Assembly: GCF_900094705.1 (NCBI RefSeq)
Contig: NZ_FMAR01000001.1
Coordinates: 62,001-126,000, forward strand
Length of the DNA: 64,000 nucleotides
Direction: 5' to 3'
DNA from: Chitinophaga costaii
Lineage (GTDB): Bacteria; Bacteroidota; Bacteroidia; Chitinophagales; Chitinophagaceae
The translations under genes and the position numbers were made by a program. Below the pieces are notes generated by a model. That model made no database searches. It was given only the letters and a program-made list of their open reading frames with translations, and was not told the DNA's origin. Shown here piece by piece: positions 9,263 through 18,622 of this stretch (position 1 is its first letter; each line of letters starts with the position of its first letter).

Positions 9263-12064
9263 TTACTTTCCAAATTTTCTCGGATAATAGGACAGTGTAA
9301 ACAAAAAATACTGTTTCAATGCACTTTCACTTCCGTGGGTAAGCAAGTTGCTACTGCCATAGTTGATGATCCCCATATTCTGATGAAGCATATCCATGGC
9401 AGTTAATTTTACTTCCACGTTTTTCTGTTTCAAAAAACGATACGCAGCCGTGGCATTCCAAACGAAAAAATGGGTGGCATTACTGCTGGTAGCGGTGGTA
9501 TAATTGTAGTCTATATTGGAAGAAATATTGAGACTTTCGAACAAATTTAAAGTAGCGCCGAGTTTAACTACATTCAGATAATTCCGGAATAGATTGTTGG
9601 CTGACCAACTTTGAGAAGACTGGTAATAGGAAAATTCCTCTGCTATTACTATCTGCAGCTCATTATGCGTATAGGTTGCATGTAGACTGGAGGTAGCGTT
9701 CAGGTTATCCGACCAGTTTTTTCTACCATTGATATAGGAAGGCGTATGCGATAAATTCAGTTTGGGATCGAACGACAGTGTTATTTCATTTTTATTAATG
9801 TCAAATGCTTTACTGATAGCCCCTTCCAGGTTTAAGTATTTATAACCATCCGCATTCACCGTATAATACGTGCTTCTGCCCAGTTGATCAGTAAAACTGC
9901 TATCTGCAAAACTATTTTTAATGATCCCGGCTTTGGTACTGAAGCTATAATTTAAGACGTTTCTCCTGTTAAAGCTTGAATGATTCCAGTTGAATGCCAA
10001 TTCCTTTTTATCCGTGGGCTGCAGCTTTGTATTACCTACTCTCAGGATATACTGGTTACTGCTATCCGTTAAGGGCACTAATTGGTTGATGCCAGGATAA
10101 TCACTGGTGAAATTCATGTTCAGGCTTATCTGATCCAGGTATTTACCCCATTGGGCATTTGTGTAATTTATACCTATGGTTGGGATCAGCTTTTTATATT
10201 GCCGATCCAGCTCCTGGAATGCATGATTGGAGCTATTTTTAAGGGTATAGAACTGTGCCTGCGCTAAAAACCCAAATGAAAGGTTTTTGGAGTAACGATC
10301 GCTTAATATCCAGTCAAATGATTTTCCAAGATTGATGCCGGGCATTTCATTGATGATAGCCGCATTACTTTTTACAGTGAGGTATTGATTTATGAAATGA
10401 CCGCCCGAATCTGTTACCATATTATTCACATCCTCTGTGTTCAATATAAGCCGGTTCTGTAGTTTTACGGAGAATTTATTCATGAATCCGTGAGCGTCGA
10501 AGAGCCATTTGGAAAAATCGCCCCAGCTTACAAACAGATCATTGTGTAGCGAATTCCGTTTTTCATGATAGTTCCTGTCATAATGGGCATTCAAAGCACT
10601 ATCTGCATAAGACGTAAAAATAGTTTTGTTGGCATTTTCCTCCACACTATCATTGATACTGAAAGTATTATTGACGCGGATATCTCCAGGTAATAGGCCG
10701 TATTTTAATGGACTTTTAGTAAACCCTGCCGCTATAGTAGCGCTCCTGGCCTTTTGGTTGTTATCCGTTGTTATGTTATTACTGCTCTGTAACTCTTTAT
10801 TGAATCCGTAAACATCACTTTCCTCCCTATACTGGCGATGATCCTGCTGTGCACTGATGGCAGGATTTATAAAATACGAAGTCTGGTAGTCTTTTTTTTC
10901 ATATTTCCCATTAAATTGCTGGGTATTACTATGCAGGAATTGGTTACTACGCAATTGCTGCCGCTGAATACTATCTCTTCCGAGGGTGACAAGCGTTTCC
11001 GTACTTCGACTGGTATTGTTTTTTTTATAGATACTGGTAAAATCTGCTGTTATACGATTGTTTTTGGAAGCCCCAGGGTCGGGAATGAAATCATGCTGAA
11101 AGAAAAGCCCACCTGCATGAGAGGTGGTGATGCCTTCCAAACTAAGGTCAGACTGGTATTCCAGCCCTCCATCGCTTACGCCTTTGTAGGTACTATTGCG
11201 CAAAAGGGTATTGCTACTGGGGGCTATCTTATTGACATTATTACTGACCCCCATAATACCAAACTGGGTACGACTATTAAACCAGTTAAAATTAGCTGCT
11301 GCATCGTAATGCCCACCGGTACCATAACCCGCGGAAAGCGTACCTAAATAACCAAAATCTTTGCCCTTTTTTAGCTTAATATTAAGCTGGGTAATGGAGT
11401 CCATCGGACTTCCTATATCCGTGCGTTGCTGATAAACCTGGATCTTGTCAATAACGTTTTTAGGAATATTTTGGGTGGCCACCTTGGTATCGCCACCGAG
11501 GAACGGCTTTCCATTAACCAATACATTATTCACTTTTTTTCCGCCTATGGTAATAACGCCATCGCCCCATATGGTAATACCTGGCAGCTTTCGCAACAAG
11601 TCTTCCGCTACCGCATTGGGATCTAACTTAAAGGCATCCGCATTGAATTCCAGGGTATCTCCATTCATTTGAACAGGGGGGACTGCGGTAACGACGACAT
11701 CCTTAAGATTTACAGGCGTATTTTTCAGGTAGAGTAGCTGAAGATCTACGCGATGGTTTTCGGTGGGAATTTTGAAATATTTAATGAACTGCTGGTATCC
11801 CACATAGGTGACGATCACTTTTAGCGGTACGTTTAACGGGAGCTGCTCAAAATAAAATGCACCGAATCCATTGGTAAGCTGATAGCTAAGTAAGGCAGTG
11901 TCATTTACAGTATAAACTGCTATAGTTGCCAATTGCAACGAATAATTACGCAGTGAATCCCGTACAGTACCCTTTACTTCACCTGTGCGTGTGGAGTCGG
12001 TACTTTGAGCCAGCACAGGTGAGATACTTATTAATAGTGCTACCAATAGAAGAATTTTCTTCAC
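9263..12064 (-). CDS. Outer membrane beta-barrel protein with carboxypeptidase-regulatory-like domain
   Basis: The product is 933 residues with a signal peptide (MKKILLLVALLISISPVLAQ). A CarboxypepD_reg-like domain spans about residues 28-110 (GEVKGTVRDSLRNYSLQLAT). A plug-like region follows (DLLRKLPGITIWGDGVITIG, KKVNNVLVNGKPFLGGD), then a long barrel ending in an aromatic-rich strand (LFTLSYYPRKFGK). This is the TonB-receptor-like 'outer membrane beta-barrel family' layout. The start codon is GTG, and its GTGA overlaps the TGA of the upstream propeller gene, so the two are translationally coupled. The substrate is unknown. Confidence 0.9.
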   Translation of the reverse strand: MKKILLLVALLISISPVLAQSTDSTRTGEVKGTVRDSLRNYSLQLATIAVYTVNDTALLSYQLTNGFGAFYFEQLPLNVPLKVIVTYVGYQQFIKYFKIPTENHRVDLQLLYLKNTPVNLKDVVVTAVPPVQMNGDTLEFNADAFKLDPNAVAEDLLRKLPGITIWGDGVITIGGKKVNNVLVNGKPFLGGDTKVATQNIPKNVIDKIQVYQQRTDIGSPMDSITQLNIKLKKGKDFGYLGTLSAGYGTGGHYDAAANFNWFNSRTQFGIMGVSNNVNKIAPSSNTLLRNSTYKGVSDGGLEYQSDLSLEGITTSHAGGLFFQHDFIPDPGASKNNRITADFTSIYKKNNTSRSTETLVTLGRDSIQRQQLRSNQFLHSNTQQFNGKYEKKDYQTSYFINPAISAQQDHRQYREESDVYGFNKELQSSNNITTDNNQKARSATIAAGFTKSPLKYGLLPGDIRVNNTFSINDSVEENANKTIFTSYADSALNAHYDRNYHEKRNSLHNDLFVSWGDFSKWLFDAHGFMNKFSVKLQNRLILNTEDVNNMVTDSGGHFINQYLTVKSNAAIINEMPGINLGKSFDWILSDRYSKNLSFGFLAQAQFYTLKNSSNHAFQELDRQYKKLIPTIGINYTNAQWGKYLDQISLNMNFTSDYPGINQLVPLTDSSNQYILRVGNTKLQPTDKKELAFNWNHSSFNRRNVLNYSFSTKAGIIKNSFADSSFTDQLGRSTYYTVNADGYKYLNLEGAISKAFDINKNEITLSFDPKLNLSHTPSYINGRKNWSDNLNATSSLHATYTHNELQIVIAEEFSYYQSSQSWSANNLFRNYLNVVKLGATLNLFESLNISSNIDYNYTTATSSNATHFFVWNATAAYRFLKQKNVEVKLTAMDMLHQNMGIINYGSSNLLTHGSESALKQYFLFTLSYYPRKFGK

Positions 12065-13278
12065 AAAACCTGAAATTGAGATCTGGGTTGCAAACGAACG
12101 ATAACCGGGTTGCTTTTAATCGTATTTCTATTAAAATAATCTTTCATTACATTATTGAAGGGAACATTTTTTTCGGCGGCCAGGGTCTTTCCACTAAACA
12201 TTTCCTGGGATGATACGTAAGCGTAAAGTGCAGATCCGTCCGTTGTTAAGAAACTGTATGCATTAAAGTTAAAAGTGGGCTCAGTATCCACACCGAAAAC
12301 AGGCAAAAAGCTATTGGTACTGTCGCTCTCTATATGCGCTGTTCCAATAAGGGTACTACTGGACAAATCATATACATAAGAAGTGTTTTTGTTGCTAAGA
12401 TCATCCAGTTTAAAAAAGAGTAGTTGGTGGAGCTGATAAAAAAAGGAAAGCCCAAAGATGACTTGGTGGTCATTATTTATGTAGCTGAACCGTTTTTTAT
12501 AATAAGCCGGATTACTGGAAAAATCAATTGGCAAGGAGCGACTGAGCGGGAATATAAAATTATAGACAGGCTGAACCTTCATGCTGTCGGCCGTATACAC
12601 ATGAAAGTCGTAGTGGCGGACAAACGTAACTTTGCCATCTATACCAGTATCGAAAAAGTAACTGTTATGCGTGAAAATCAAATCGTCATTTCCAATTACA
12701 TGATTATAATTGATGAAAGGAAAGAATTGTTGGTATGTGTTACCTGCATGCATAAACTTCAGTTCGTGATCCAGGGTGTCCTGCTTTGATTTTTTATAGT
12801 CGTAATTTACAGCATAGTAAATAACCTGCTCCTGGCCTAATGGATAAATATATTGAAATTCGGTACGCGGGATCTGCGTTTCAATAAGGTGTCCTTCAAA
12901 ATCGAATATTTTAATCTTATTGAAATAATAGCCTACGCTAATCTGTTTTTTTGTATTATCCACTACAAAAAACCTGGCACCATCATTTTGGTTTTTGGGG
13001 CCGCAACTCATCCGGGAGTAAAACTTTCCATTCTTCAGGAACAAAAGAAAGGAATTCGTATCATTATCCAGAATTATATAGTACAGATCCGTAACATAAA
13101 GCTGGTCGATCTTTCCAAAGATGCTTTCTCTCGAAGTTTCGAGCGGGATATAATCCACCTTTTCGAAGAGTTGTGAAATAGAACACCCTATCGCTGCTGC
13201 CGGATCTATTCTTAATTCAACTTGGGCAATGGCGGTAAAATGGGTTAGTAGTACAATGAATAAGCATAATTTGCGCAT
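12061..13278 (-). CDS. Secreted 6-bladed beta-propeller protein
   Basis: From the ATG at 13276-13278 the product is 405 residues with a clear signal peptide (MRKLCLFIVLLTHFTAIAQ). An upstream in-frame start at 13332 would put 18 residues before the signal, so it was rejected. VDYIPLETSRESIFGKIDQL is the hallmark N-terminal strand of the Bacteroidota 6-bladed propeller family (BF3021-like), and repeated 'DFEGH'-type blade motifs follow. The function of the family is not established. It is coupled by a 4-base overlap to the downstream outer membrane barrel, suggesting they act together at the cell surface. Confidence 0.8.
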   Translation of the reverse strand: MRKLCLFIVLLTHFTAIAQVELRIDPAAAIGCSISQLFEKVDYIPLETSRESIFGKIDQLYVTDLYYIILDNDTNSFLLFLKNGKFYSRMSCGPKNQNDGARFFVVDNTKKQISVGYYFNKIKIFDFEGHLIETQIPRTEFQYIYPLGQEQVIYYAVNYDYKKSKQDTLDHELKFMHAGNTYQQFFPFINYNHVIGNDDLIFTHNSYFFDTGIDGKVTFVRHYDFHVYTADSMKVQPVYNFIFPLSRSLPIDFSSNPAYYKKRFSYINNDHQVIFGLSFFYQLHQLLFFKLDDLSNKNTSYVYDLSSSTLIGTAHIESDSTNSFLPVFGVDTEPTFNFNAYSFLTTDGSALYAYVSSQEMFSGKTLAAEKNVPFNNVMKDYFNRNTIKSNPVIVRLQPRSQFQVL

Positions 13279-13570
13279 CTTATTTTCCCAACTTTTTTGA
13301 ATAAAAAGATTTAAAGAAATTAAAATATACAATTATTATCTGAAATATTTACTTCCTGTTTGATAAAGGAGGATGGGGACTTTTTATTAATGGAAGGCAG
13401 GAATGGCGGTATGGAACGAGTGATGTAACAAGTCCCGAACAAGCTATCGGTATACAGCCAGACTGAAAGACGACACCCCATTATAGAATTGCAATTTTGA
13501 ACAACCTGGTTCGAAATCCTATTTTCTCCACCATTTCGCTGAGACTAAATAGGGTTATTGAAGGCCACCG

Positions 13571-13609
13571 ATGTCGTATGTTTGCACGTAAAAATGTCGT
13601 ATGTTTGCA
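13571..13609 (+). promoter_or_regulatory. Promoter/operator: tandem 16-bp direct repeats carrying -7 elements
   Basis: ATGTCGTATGTTTGCA occurs twice, at 13571-13586 and 13594-13609, a 23-bp period (just over two helical turns). Each copy holds TATGTTTG, a perfect TAnnTTTG -7 element. The second is 27 bp upstream of the antitoxin ATG. The repeats could be tandem promoters, an operator for autoregulation of the AbiE-type pair, or both. Confidence 0.6.
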
Positions 13610-13634
13610 GGAAATCTACTAATGATTATTGGTC

Positions 13635-14063
13635 ATGAAAAATAGTAAGACCTTAACAACCCGTGTGACCGAGCGAATAGCCCGGAAAAGAGCCAAGGTG
13701 CTGATCCGTGAAGATTTCACGGACCTGGGAGGTTATGACCAGGTAGGACGGATCTTACAAGCATTGGTCCGTGACGGAAAACTTATAAAAATCGGCTATG
13801 GCCTTTATGCCAAAACCAGGATTTCCACACTGAACGGCAGCACCGTTCCTGCCGCCCCCCTACCGACCCTTGCCAAAGAAGCGCTAAAAAGATTGGGTGT
13901 TAGCATCACCCCCACCCGGGCAGAAATCGACTATCAACAGGGACGCTCCACACAGGTACCCACTGGCAGGTTAATAGGTATTCAAAAAAGATTTAACCGC
14001 AAAATTAGCTTTAAAGAAGCTACCATCAATTATGAACTCAATACCAGACAAGTCCCTTATTGA
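13635..14063 (+). CDS. AbiEi-like antitoxin (DUF6088 family)
   Basis: The product is 142 residues from the ATG at 13635 (a TTG two codons upstream is less likely). The N-terminal part is a winged helix-turn-helix (LGGYDQVGRILQALVRDGKL, IKIGYGLYAK), as in DUF6088/AbiEi antitoxins, which bind their own promoter. The short C-terminal half includes SITPTRAEIDYQQGRSTQVP. The last 32 bp overlap the toxin gene, the usual arrangement for this type IV pair. It is predicted to repress the operon through the direct repeats just upstream and to counter the nucleotidyltransferase toxin. Confidence 0.8.
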   Translation: MKNSKTLTTRVTERIARKRAKVLIREDFTDLGGYDQVGRILQALVRDGKLIKIGYGLYAKTRISTLNGSTVPAAPLPTLAKEALKRLGVSITPTRAEIDYQQGRSTQVPTGRLIGIQKRFNRKISFKEATINYELNTRQVPY

Positions 14064-14967
14064 AGAAGTTGCCCTTGAATTAGGCATAACCGAGGCATTT
14101 ATAGAAAAGGACTGGTACGTTACCCAAGTGATCAAAATGATCGCAGCCGCCACTCTTGCAGGCTTTACAATGGTATTCACCGGAGGCACCGCACTTTCAA
14201 AAGCACACGGCCTGATACAACGGTTTTCTGAAGATGTAGATTTCAGGGTAATTTGCCCTGATCTGGACCTGTTAAATGGCAGCCAACAAAAGAAAAGGCT
14301 GTCGGATTTTAAAAAAAGTATTGTAGCAGTTTTGGAAACTGATTTTGTAATAGCTCTTCAAGGAGTGACGGCCAGAAATGCCAATCGTTTCTTTGCCATT
14401 GAACTTGAATATCCCACTTTTTTTAGCCAAAGCCAATCTTTACGGCCTCATATACTGGTGGAGTTCACCATTACCGATCTCGCCCTGCCGTCCATTCGGC
14501 TACCCATATCCTCATTTATAAATAAATTAGCCGGGAAGGCGCTAGAAGTACCGGCCATTGAATGTATAGACCCGGTGGAAAATGCCGCCGATAAATTAAG
14601 TGCCTTCGTCTGGCGGATATCTGACCGGGTAAGAGGCGACAAGGAAAAAGATGATCCAACCATTGTCAGGCATATTCATGACCTAAGCATACTAAGTGAT
14701 ATCGCCATAGCCCATGCGATTTTCGCTCAGTTAGCCATTACAATTATTAAAACAGATGATGGTCGGTGCAAAAAAATTGAGGGCCTCTCATTAAAGGAAA
14801 AGTTTGAAACCGTTATAGGAATCATTGAAAAAGAAAAAGGCCAATACAAGGAAGAATATACTGTTTTTGTTCAGGGGATGTCTTATGCAAAAGACGGCAT
14901 AGTTCAACCCTTTGGTCAAGCCCTTCAAAAAGTGAGGGATTTAATTGCGCATGTACTAGCTACATAA
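14032..14967 (+). CDS. AbiEii/AbiGii-type nucleotidyltransferase toxin
   Basis: The product is 311 residues. The nucleotidyltransferase core is plain: FTGGTALSKAH (GG-S/T motif), then RFSEDVDFRV with the paired metal-binding acidic residues. IEKDWYVTQVIKM near the N-terminus and the conserved DKLSAFVWR segment near residue 190 fit the AbiEii family. These enzymes are bacteriostatic toxins, several of which add nucleotides to tRNA, and they give abortive phage resistance with an AbiEi partner. It is translationally coupled to the antitoxin by a 32-bp overlap and appears intact. Confidence 0.88.
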   Translation: MNSIPDKSLIEEVALELGITEAFIEKDWYVTQVIKMIAAATLAGFTMVFTGGTALSKAHGLIQRFSEDVDFRVICPDLDLLNGSQQKKRLSDFKKSIVAVLETDFVIALQGVTARNANRFFAIELEYPTFFSQSQSLRPHILVEFTITDLALPSIRLPISSFINKLAGKALEVPAIECIDPVENAADKLSAFVWRISDRVRGDKEKDDPTIVRHIHDLSILSDIAIAHAIFAQLAITIIKTDDGRCKKIEGLSLKEKFETVIGIIEKEKGQYKEEYTVFVQGMSYAKDGIVQPFGQALQKVRDLIAHVLAT

Positions 14968-15269
14968 AACAACTTAGCAATATCAATAATTTCAGCAGGT
15001 CAATATCTCAATCCAACATATGAGTTATAAAGAGTTTGTCGAGAAGTCCACTCAAAGGGGATATAACTCCGGACGCGATGCCTGCAGCTTGAGTGATGGT
15101 GCGATGAGGCTTTTCCAGCATCTGGGGTCTTGAAGGATCACAAACAAAAATTTCAGGCCGGTTGACTTCCAAAACCTTCCGGCCACAGGTGCCTTACCTA
15201 CCTTACTTCCTGATCACTGATATGAATAACCAACTGTTTTGTATGTATATTGCAAATTACAGGTGGCTA
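14968..15269. other. Intergenic region after the toxin gene
   Basis: About 300 bp without a recognisable gene. A 38-codon frame starts at 15020 (MSYKEFVEKSTQRGY...) but resembles nothing I know. A GGCCGG...CCGGCC inverted repeat lies near 15160 without a T-tract. Confidence 0.3.
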
Positions 15270-15371
15270 TCAAGATAGTTGTAATCCTGCTTTCTGAGGA
15301 ATTCCTTTAAAGAATACAATGAAAGATATAAAAGCCCATATAATAATTCTAAACTTATTTGTTGAAATCAT
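15270..15371 (-). pseudogene. 5' stump of a third TlpA-like lipoprotein gene copy
   Basis: A 33-codon frame begins MISTNKFRIIIWAFI, nearly the same as the first 15 residues of the adjacent lipoprotein (MISTIKFRIIIWAFI), and then diverges to a stop. The match extends upstream of the ATG to about 15415, including the TATCAAATTTAT leader and a C-run. So the start and 5' leader of a further tandem copy remain while its body has been lost. The break lies at about 15327. Confidence 0.75.
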
Positions 15372-15419
15372 AGTATTATCAAATTTATGGAGGAGCATAA
15401 GCCCCCCATTTAATTAAGT

Positions 15420-16931
15420 CTAATTCTTGCTAAGTAAACTGTCTAATTCATTTTTAAGGGTAACCAGGTCGCTTGGTCGTGACATATTCATACTTACAAA
15501 TTTCCCTTGTTTATTCACTAGTAAATATCTTGGTATAGATTGTACAATTTCATGTCCATATACTCTTTTAGCAATGTCGTTTGAAATATTTTTCCCTGCC
15601 AGGATATGGTATCCTTCAAGATCAAAATATTGGATATTTTGCTCCCAAGTATTTTTTTTGGAAGTATCATCCAGGCTTATATACATTAACTTTATATTCT
15701 TTTCTTTTAGAAGATTATTCAGCTGATTTTTATATCTAAACTCCTCTTTGCATGGCATGCACCAGGTTGCCCATAAATCAATATACACTGCCGTGTCTTT
15801 AAAGTGTGTTTTTATAGCCTTATCGAGACTATTGATGGCTCTTGTAGAATCAATAAGATGTATGTTACTATTTATTTTAGCGCTGCTTTTATTTAAATTT
15901 GATTCATTTACTTTTTTGAGGTGTTCTATAATTTTTATATAAGTAAACCCAGGAAAAGTATTTTTCAGGTGTGAAAAGATGGTGTCAAATGAGAAACCAT
16001 ATTCCTGATTTTGAAGCGTTTTAAAAATAATCATATCAGCCCAAAAAAACTTATTATATCCGGGTATTAAATGTGCGCTGGCTTTATATTCGAGTCCATT
16101 TTTATAAAAAAAAGTATCATATACAGGATAATCTTGATTTCTGAATAGTTCGTTATATTCACCAACAAAATCTGCTAATAAACCAGTTCCAAAATTGGTA
16201 TGCAGCAGAAAAGGGTCTACATTAATAGAATGCTGAAGTATGTCCCTTTTTAAATCCTTTTCCGGTTCAGGAACTATCCATAGATTATTTTTCTCTAAAG
16301 CACCCATATTATGATACACATGCCAAAACATTGCATTTCTAAAATCACTTTTCATAATTTCCAGGCAATATTTGGAAATTTTTTTTTGCTTATATATTGA
16401 ATCAAAGGGTAGTAGGTACTTGTTTATTCCGGATAAAAGCGTATCATACAAATTAGATCCTGCTGGATATTTTTTTACTAATAAATCCATTGCATAATTA
16501 AACTTGTAAAAGTAATTCGAGTTCATCTTATTATAAAGATTATGCATGGCCGAGTTACTCCCGGTAAAAATTACTGGCTGCATAGCAAAACTATCTGCAT
16601 AGGGGATTGTTTGCTGTTCAGAATAAACGCTATCCCCATTCTGGGCTAAAATGAAAATATTCCCTTTCTTAGTCTGTATTTTTGTAAATCCGATAGAATC
16701 TGAAGGAAAAACTATTTTAAATTCTCCGCTGTCATTTATAATATTGGTAGTTTCAAAAATTTGCGAGTTGTTAAATCCATCAATTGGTTTAAAGTAAATA
16801 ACGCTATCGCCCTTATGGTATCCGATTAGTTTTCCTTGAATAATCACGTATTTTTTTTTGTGAGAACAAGCAACTAAACATAAACCGATAAAAGCCCATA
16901 TTATAATTCTAAACTTAATTGTTGAAATCAT
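15420..16931 (-). CDS. TlpA-like thioredoxin lipoprotein with N-terminal DUF4369-type domain (copy 1)
   Basis: The product is 503 residues from the ATG at 16929-16931, which puts the lipoprotein signal at the start (MISTIKFRIIIWAFIGLCLV-AC, lipobox LVAC). A DUF4369-like domain follows (KKYVIIQGKLIGYHKGDSVI), then a helical middle region. A C-terminal thioredoxin fold carries the redox motif WCMPC at about residue 395 and a cis-Pro loop (SIPRYLLVNKQGKF). It is probably a membrane-anchored periplasmic thiol-disulfide oxidoreductase. It shares a very high identity with the next gene, identical over long stretches at the C-terminus. A G9 tract (sense strand) lies 31-39 bp before the start. Confidence 0.85.
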   Translation of the reverse strand: MISTIKFRIIIWAFIGLCLVACSHKKKYVIIQGKLIGYHKGDSVIYFKPIDGFNNSQIFETTNIINDSGEFKIVFPSDSIGFTKIQTKKGNIFILAQNGDSVYSEQQTIPYADSFAMQPVIFTGSNSAMHNLYNKMNSNYFYKFNYAMDLLVKKYPAGSNLYDTLLSGINKYLLPFDSIYKQKKISKYCLEIMKSDFRNAMFWHVYHNMGALEKNNLWIVPEPEKDLKRDILQHSINVDPFLLHTNFGTGLLADFVGEYNELFRNQDYPVYDTFFYKNGLEYKASAHLIPGYNKFFWADMIIFKTLQNQEYGFSFDTIFSHLKNTFPGFTYIKIIEHLKKVNESNLNKSSAKINSNIHLIDSTRAINSLDKAIKTHFKDTAVYIDLWATWCMPCKEEFRYKNQLNNLLKEKNIKLMYISLDDTSKKNTWEQNIQYFDLEGYHILAGKNISNDIAKRVYGHEIVQSIPRYLLVNKQGKFVSMNMSRPSDLVTLKNELDSLLSKN

Positions 16932-16961
16932 AGTATTATCAAATTTATAGAGGAGCATAAG

Positions 16962-16970
16962 CCCCCCCCC
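16962..16970 (-). repeat. Mononucleotide C9/G9 tract in the leader of lipoprotein copy 1
   Basis: Nine C residues on the plus strand (G9 on the coding strand) sit just upstream of the start of copy 1. The homologous leader of the stump at 15402-15407 has only six. Such tracts are prone to slippage, and this one lies where a promoter or leader would be. Confidence 0.6.
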
Positions 16971-17110
16971 ATTTAATTAATTAGGAAGTCGCATATTGGA
17001 ATTTCAACTATAAAAATGACAGTCGGTTAAGCTGCAATATTTAATTTATTGGGGCCACCATCGATTATATTAACTTGCCCAAAAAAACAACATCGCTTTA
17101 GTATATAAGT

Positions 17111-18622
17111 CTAATTTTTGCTAAGTAAACTGTCTAATTCATTTTTAAGGGTAACCAGGTCGCTTGGTCGTGGCATATTCATACTTACAAATTTCCCTTG
17201 TTTATTCACTAGTAAATATCTTGGTATAGATTGTACAATTTCATGCCCATATACTTTTTTAGAAATATCGTTTGAAATATTTTTCCCTGCCAGGATATGG
17301 TATCCTTCAAGATCAAAATATCGGATATTTTGTTCCCAAGTACTTTTTTTGGAAGTATCATCCAGGCTTATATACATTAACTTTATATTCTTTTCCTTTA
17401 GAAGATTATTCAGCTGATTTTTATATCTAAACTCCTCTTTGCAGGGCATGCACCAGGTTGCCCATAAATCAATATACACTGCCGTGTCTTTAAAGTGTGT
17501 TTTTATAGCCTCGTTAAGGCTATTGATGGATCCTGTAGAATCAATAGTATGTATGTTATTATTTATTTTTGTGAGGGTGCTATTTAAATTTGATCTACTT
17601 ACTTTATGGAGATGCTCAATAATTTTTATATACGTAAAATCAGAAAACGTATTTTTTAAGTGTGAAAAGATGGTGTCAAATGAAAAACCATATTCCTGAT
17701 TTTGAAGCGTTTTAAAAATAATCATATCAGCCCAAAAAAACTTATTATATCCGGGTATTAAATGTGCGCTGGCTTTATATTCAAATCCATTTTTATAAAA
17801 AAAAGTATCATATACAGGATAATCTTGATTTCTGAATAGTTCGTTATATTCCCCAACAAAATCTGCTATTAAATTGGTTCCCCAATTAGTATGCAGCAAA
17901 AAAGGGTCTACATTAATCGAATGCTGAAGTATGTCCCTTGTTAAATCCTTTTCAGGTTCAGGAATGATCCATAGATTATTTTTCTCCAATGCACCCATAT
18001 TATGAAACGCGTGCCAAAACATTACATTTCTAAAATCACTTTTCATAATTTCCAGAAAATATTTAGATATTTTTTTCTGTTTATATAACGAATCAAATGG
18101 TAGTACGTATTTATTTATCCCGGATAACAGCGTATCATACAAATTAGATCCAACCGGATATTTTTTATTTAATAAATCCATTACGTAATTAAACTTGTAA
18201 AAATAATTTGCGTTCATTCTATTATAAAGAGTATGCATGGCAGCGTTACTCCCGGTAAAAGTTACTGGCTGCGTAGCAAAACTATCTGCATAGGGTATTG
18301 TTTGCTCCTCAAAATGAATACTGTCACCATTTTGGGCTAGAATAAAAATTTTCCCTCTTTTTGTCTGTATTTTAGTAAATCCGGCAGAATCTGAAGGAAA
18401 AACTATTTTAAATTCTCCGCTATCATTTGTAATATAAGTAGTTTCAAAAATGTGGGAATTGTTATATCCATCAATTGGTTTACAGTAATTAACGCTATCG
18501 CCTTTATGGAATCCAATTAGTTTTCCTTGAATAGTAACGTATGTTTTCTTTTGTGAACAAGCCACTAAGAAAAAAACAAGTATAGTCCAAATTACAATGC
18601 TACTTTTAGTTGTATAAATCAT
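17111..18622 (-). CDS. TlpA-like thioredoxin lipoprotein with N-terminal DUF4369-type domain (copy 2)
   Basis: The product is 503 residues, the same length as copy 1 and colinear with it throughout. The lipoprotein signal (IVIWTILVFFLVAC) differs most. The thioredoxin part, with WCMPC and SIPRYLLVNKQGKF, is almost identical. It is transcribed in the same direction as copy 1, 180 bp upstream. This is a recent tandem duplication with divergence concentrated at the N-terminus, which may reflect gene conversion at the 3' half. The redox partner is unknown. Confidence 0.85.
   Translation of the reverse strand: MIYTTKSSIVIWTILVFFLVACSQKKTYVTIQGKLIGFHKGDSVNYCKPIDGYNNSHIFETTYITNDSGEFKIVFPSDSAGFTKIQTKRGKIFILAQNGDSIHFEEQTIPYADSFATQPVTFTGSNAAMHTLYNRMNANYFYKFNYVMDLLNKKYPVGSNLYDTLLSGINKYVLPFDSLYKQKKISKYFLEIMKSDFRNVMFWHAFHNMGALEKNNLWIIPEPEKDLTRDILQHSINVDPFLLHTNWGTNLIADFVGEYNELFRNQDYPVYDTFFYKNGFEYKASAHLIPGYNKFFWADMIIFKTLQNQEYGFSFDTIFSHLKNTFSDFTYIKIIEHLHKVSRSNLNSTLTKINNNIHTIDSTGSINSLNEAIKTHFKDTAVYIDLWATWCMPCKEEFRYKNQLNNLLKEKNIKLMYISLDDTSKKSTWEQNIRYFDLEGYHILAGKNISNDISKKVYGHEIVQSIPRYLLVNKQGKFVSMNMPRPSDLVTLKNELDSLLSKN

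Noticed and set aside
10838..11347. 169-codon plus-strand frame
   Set aside because: It lies wholly antisense to the outer membrane barrel gene 9263-12064, which has a clear signal peptide and family motifs.
15020..15136. 38-codon frame after the AbiE-type toxin
   Set aside because: Too short, no recognised family and no clear promoter; kept only as a note in the intergenic entry.
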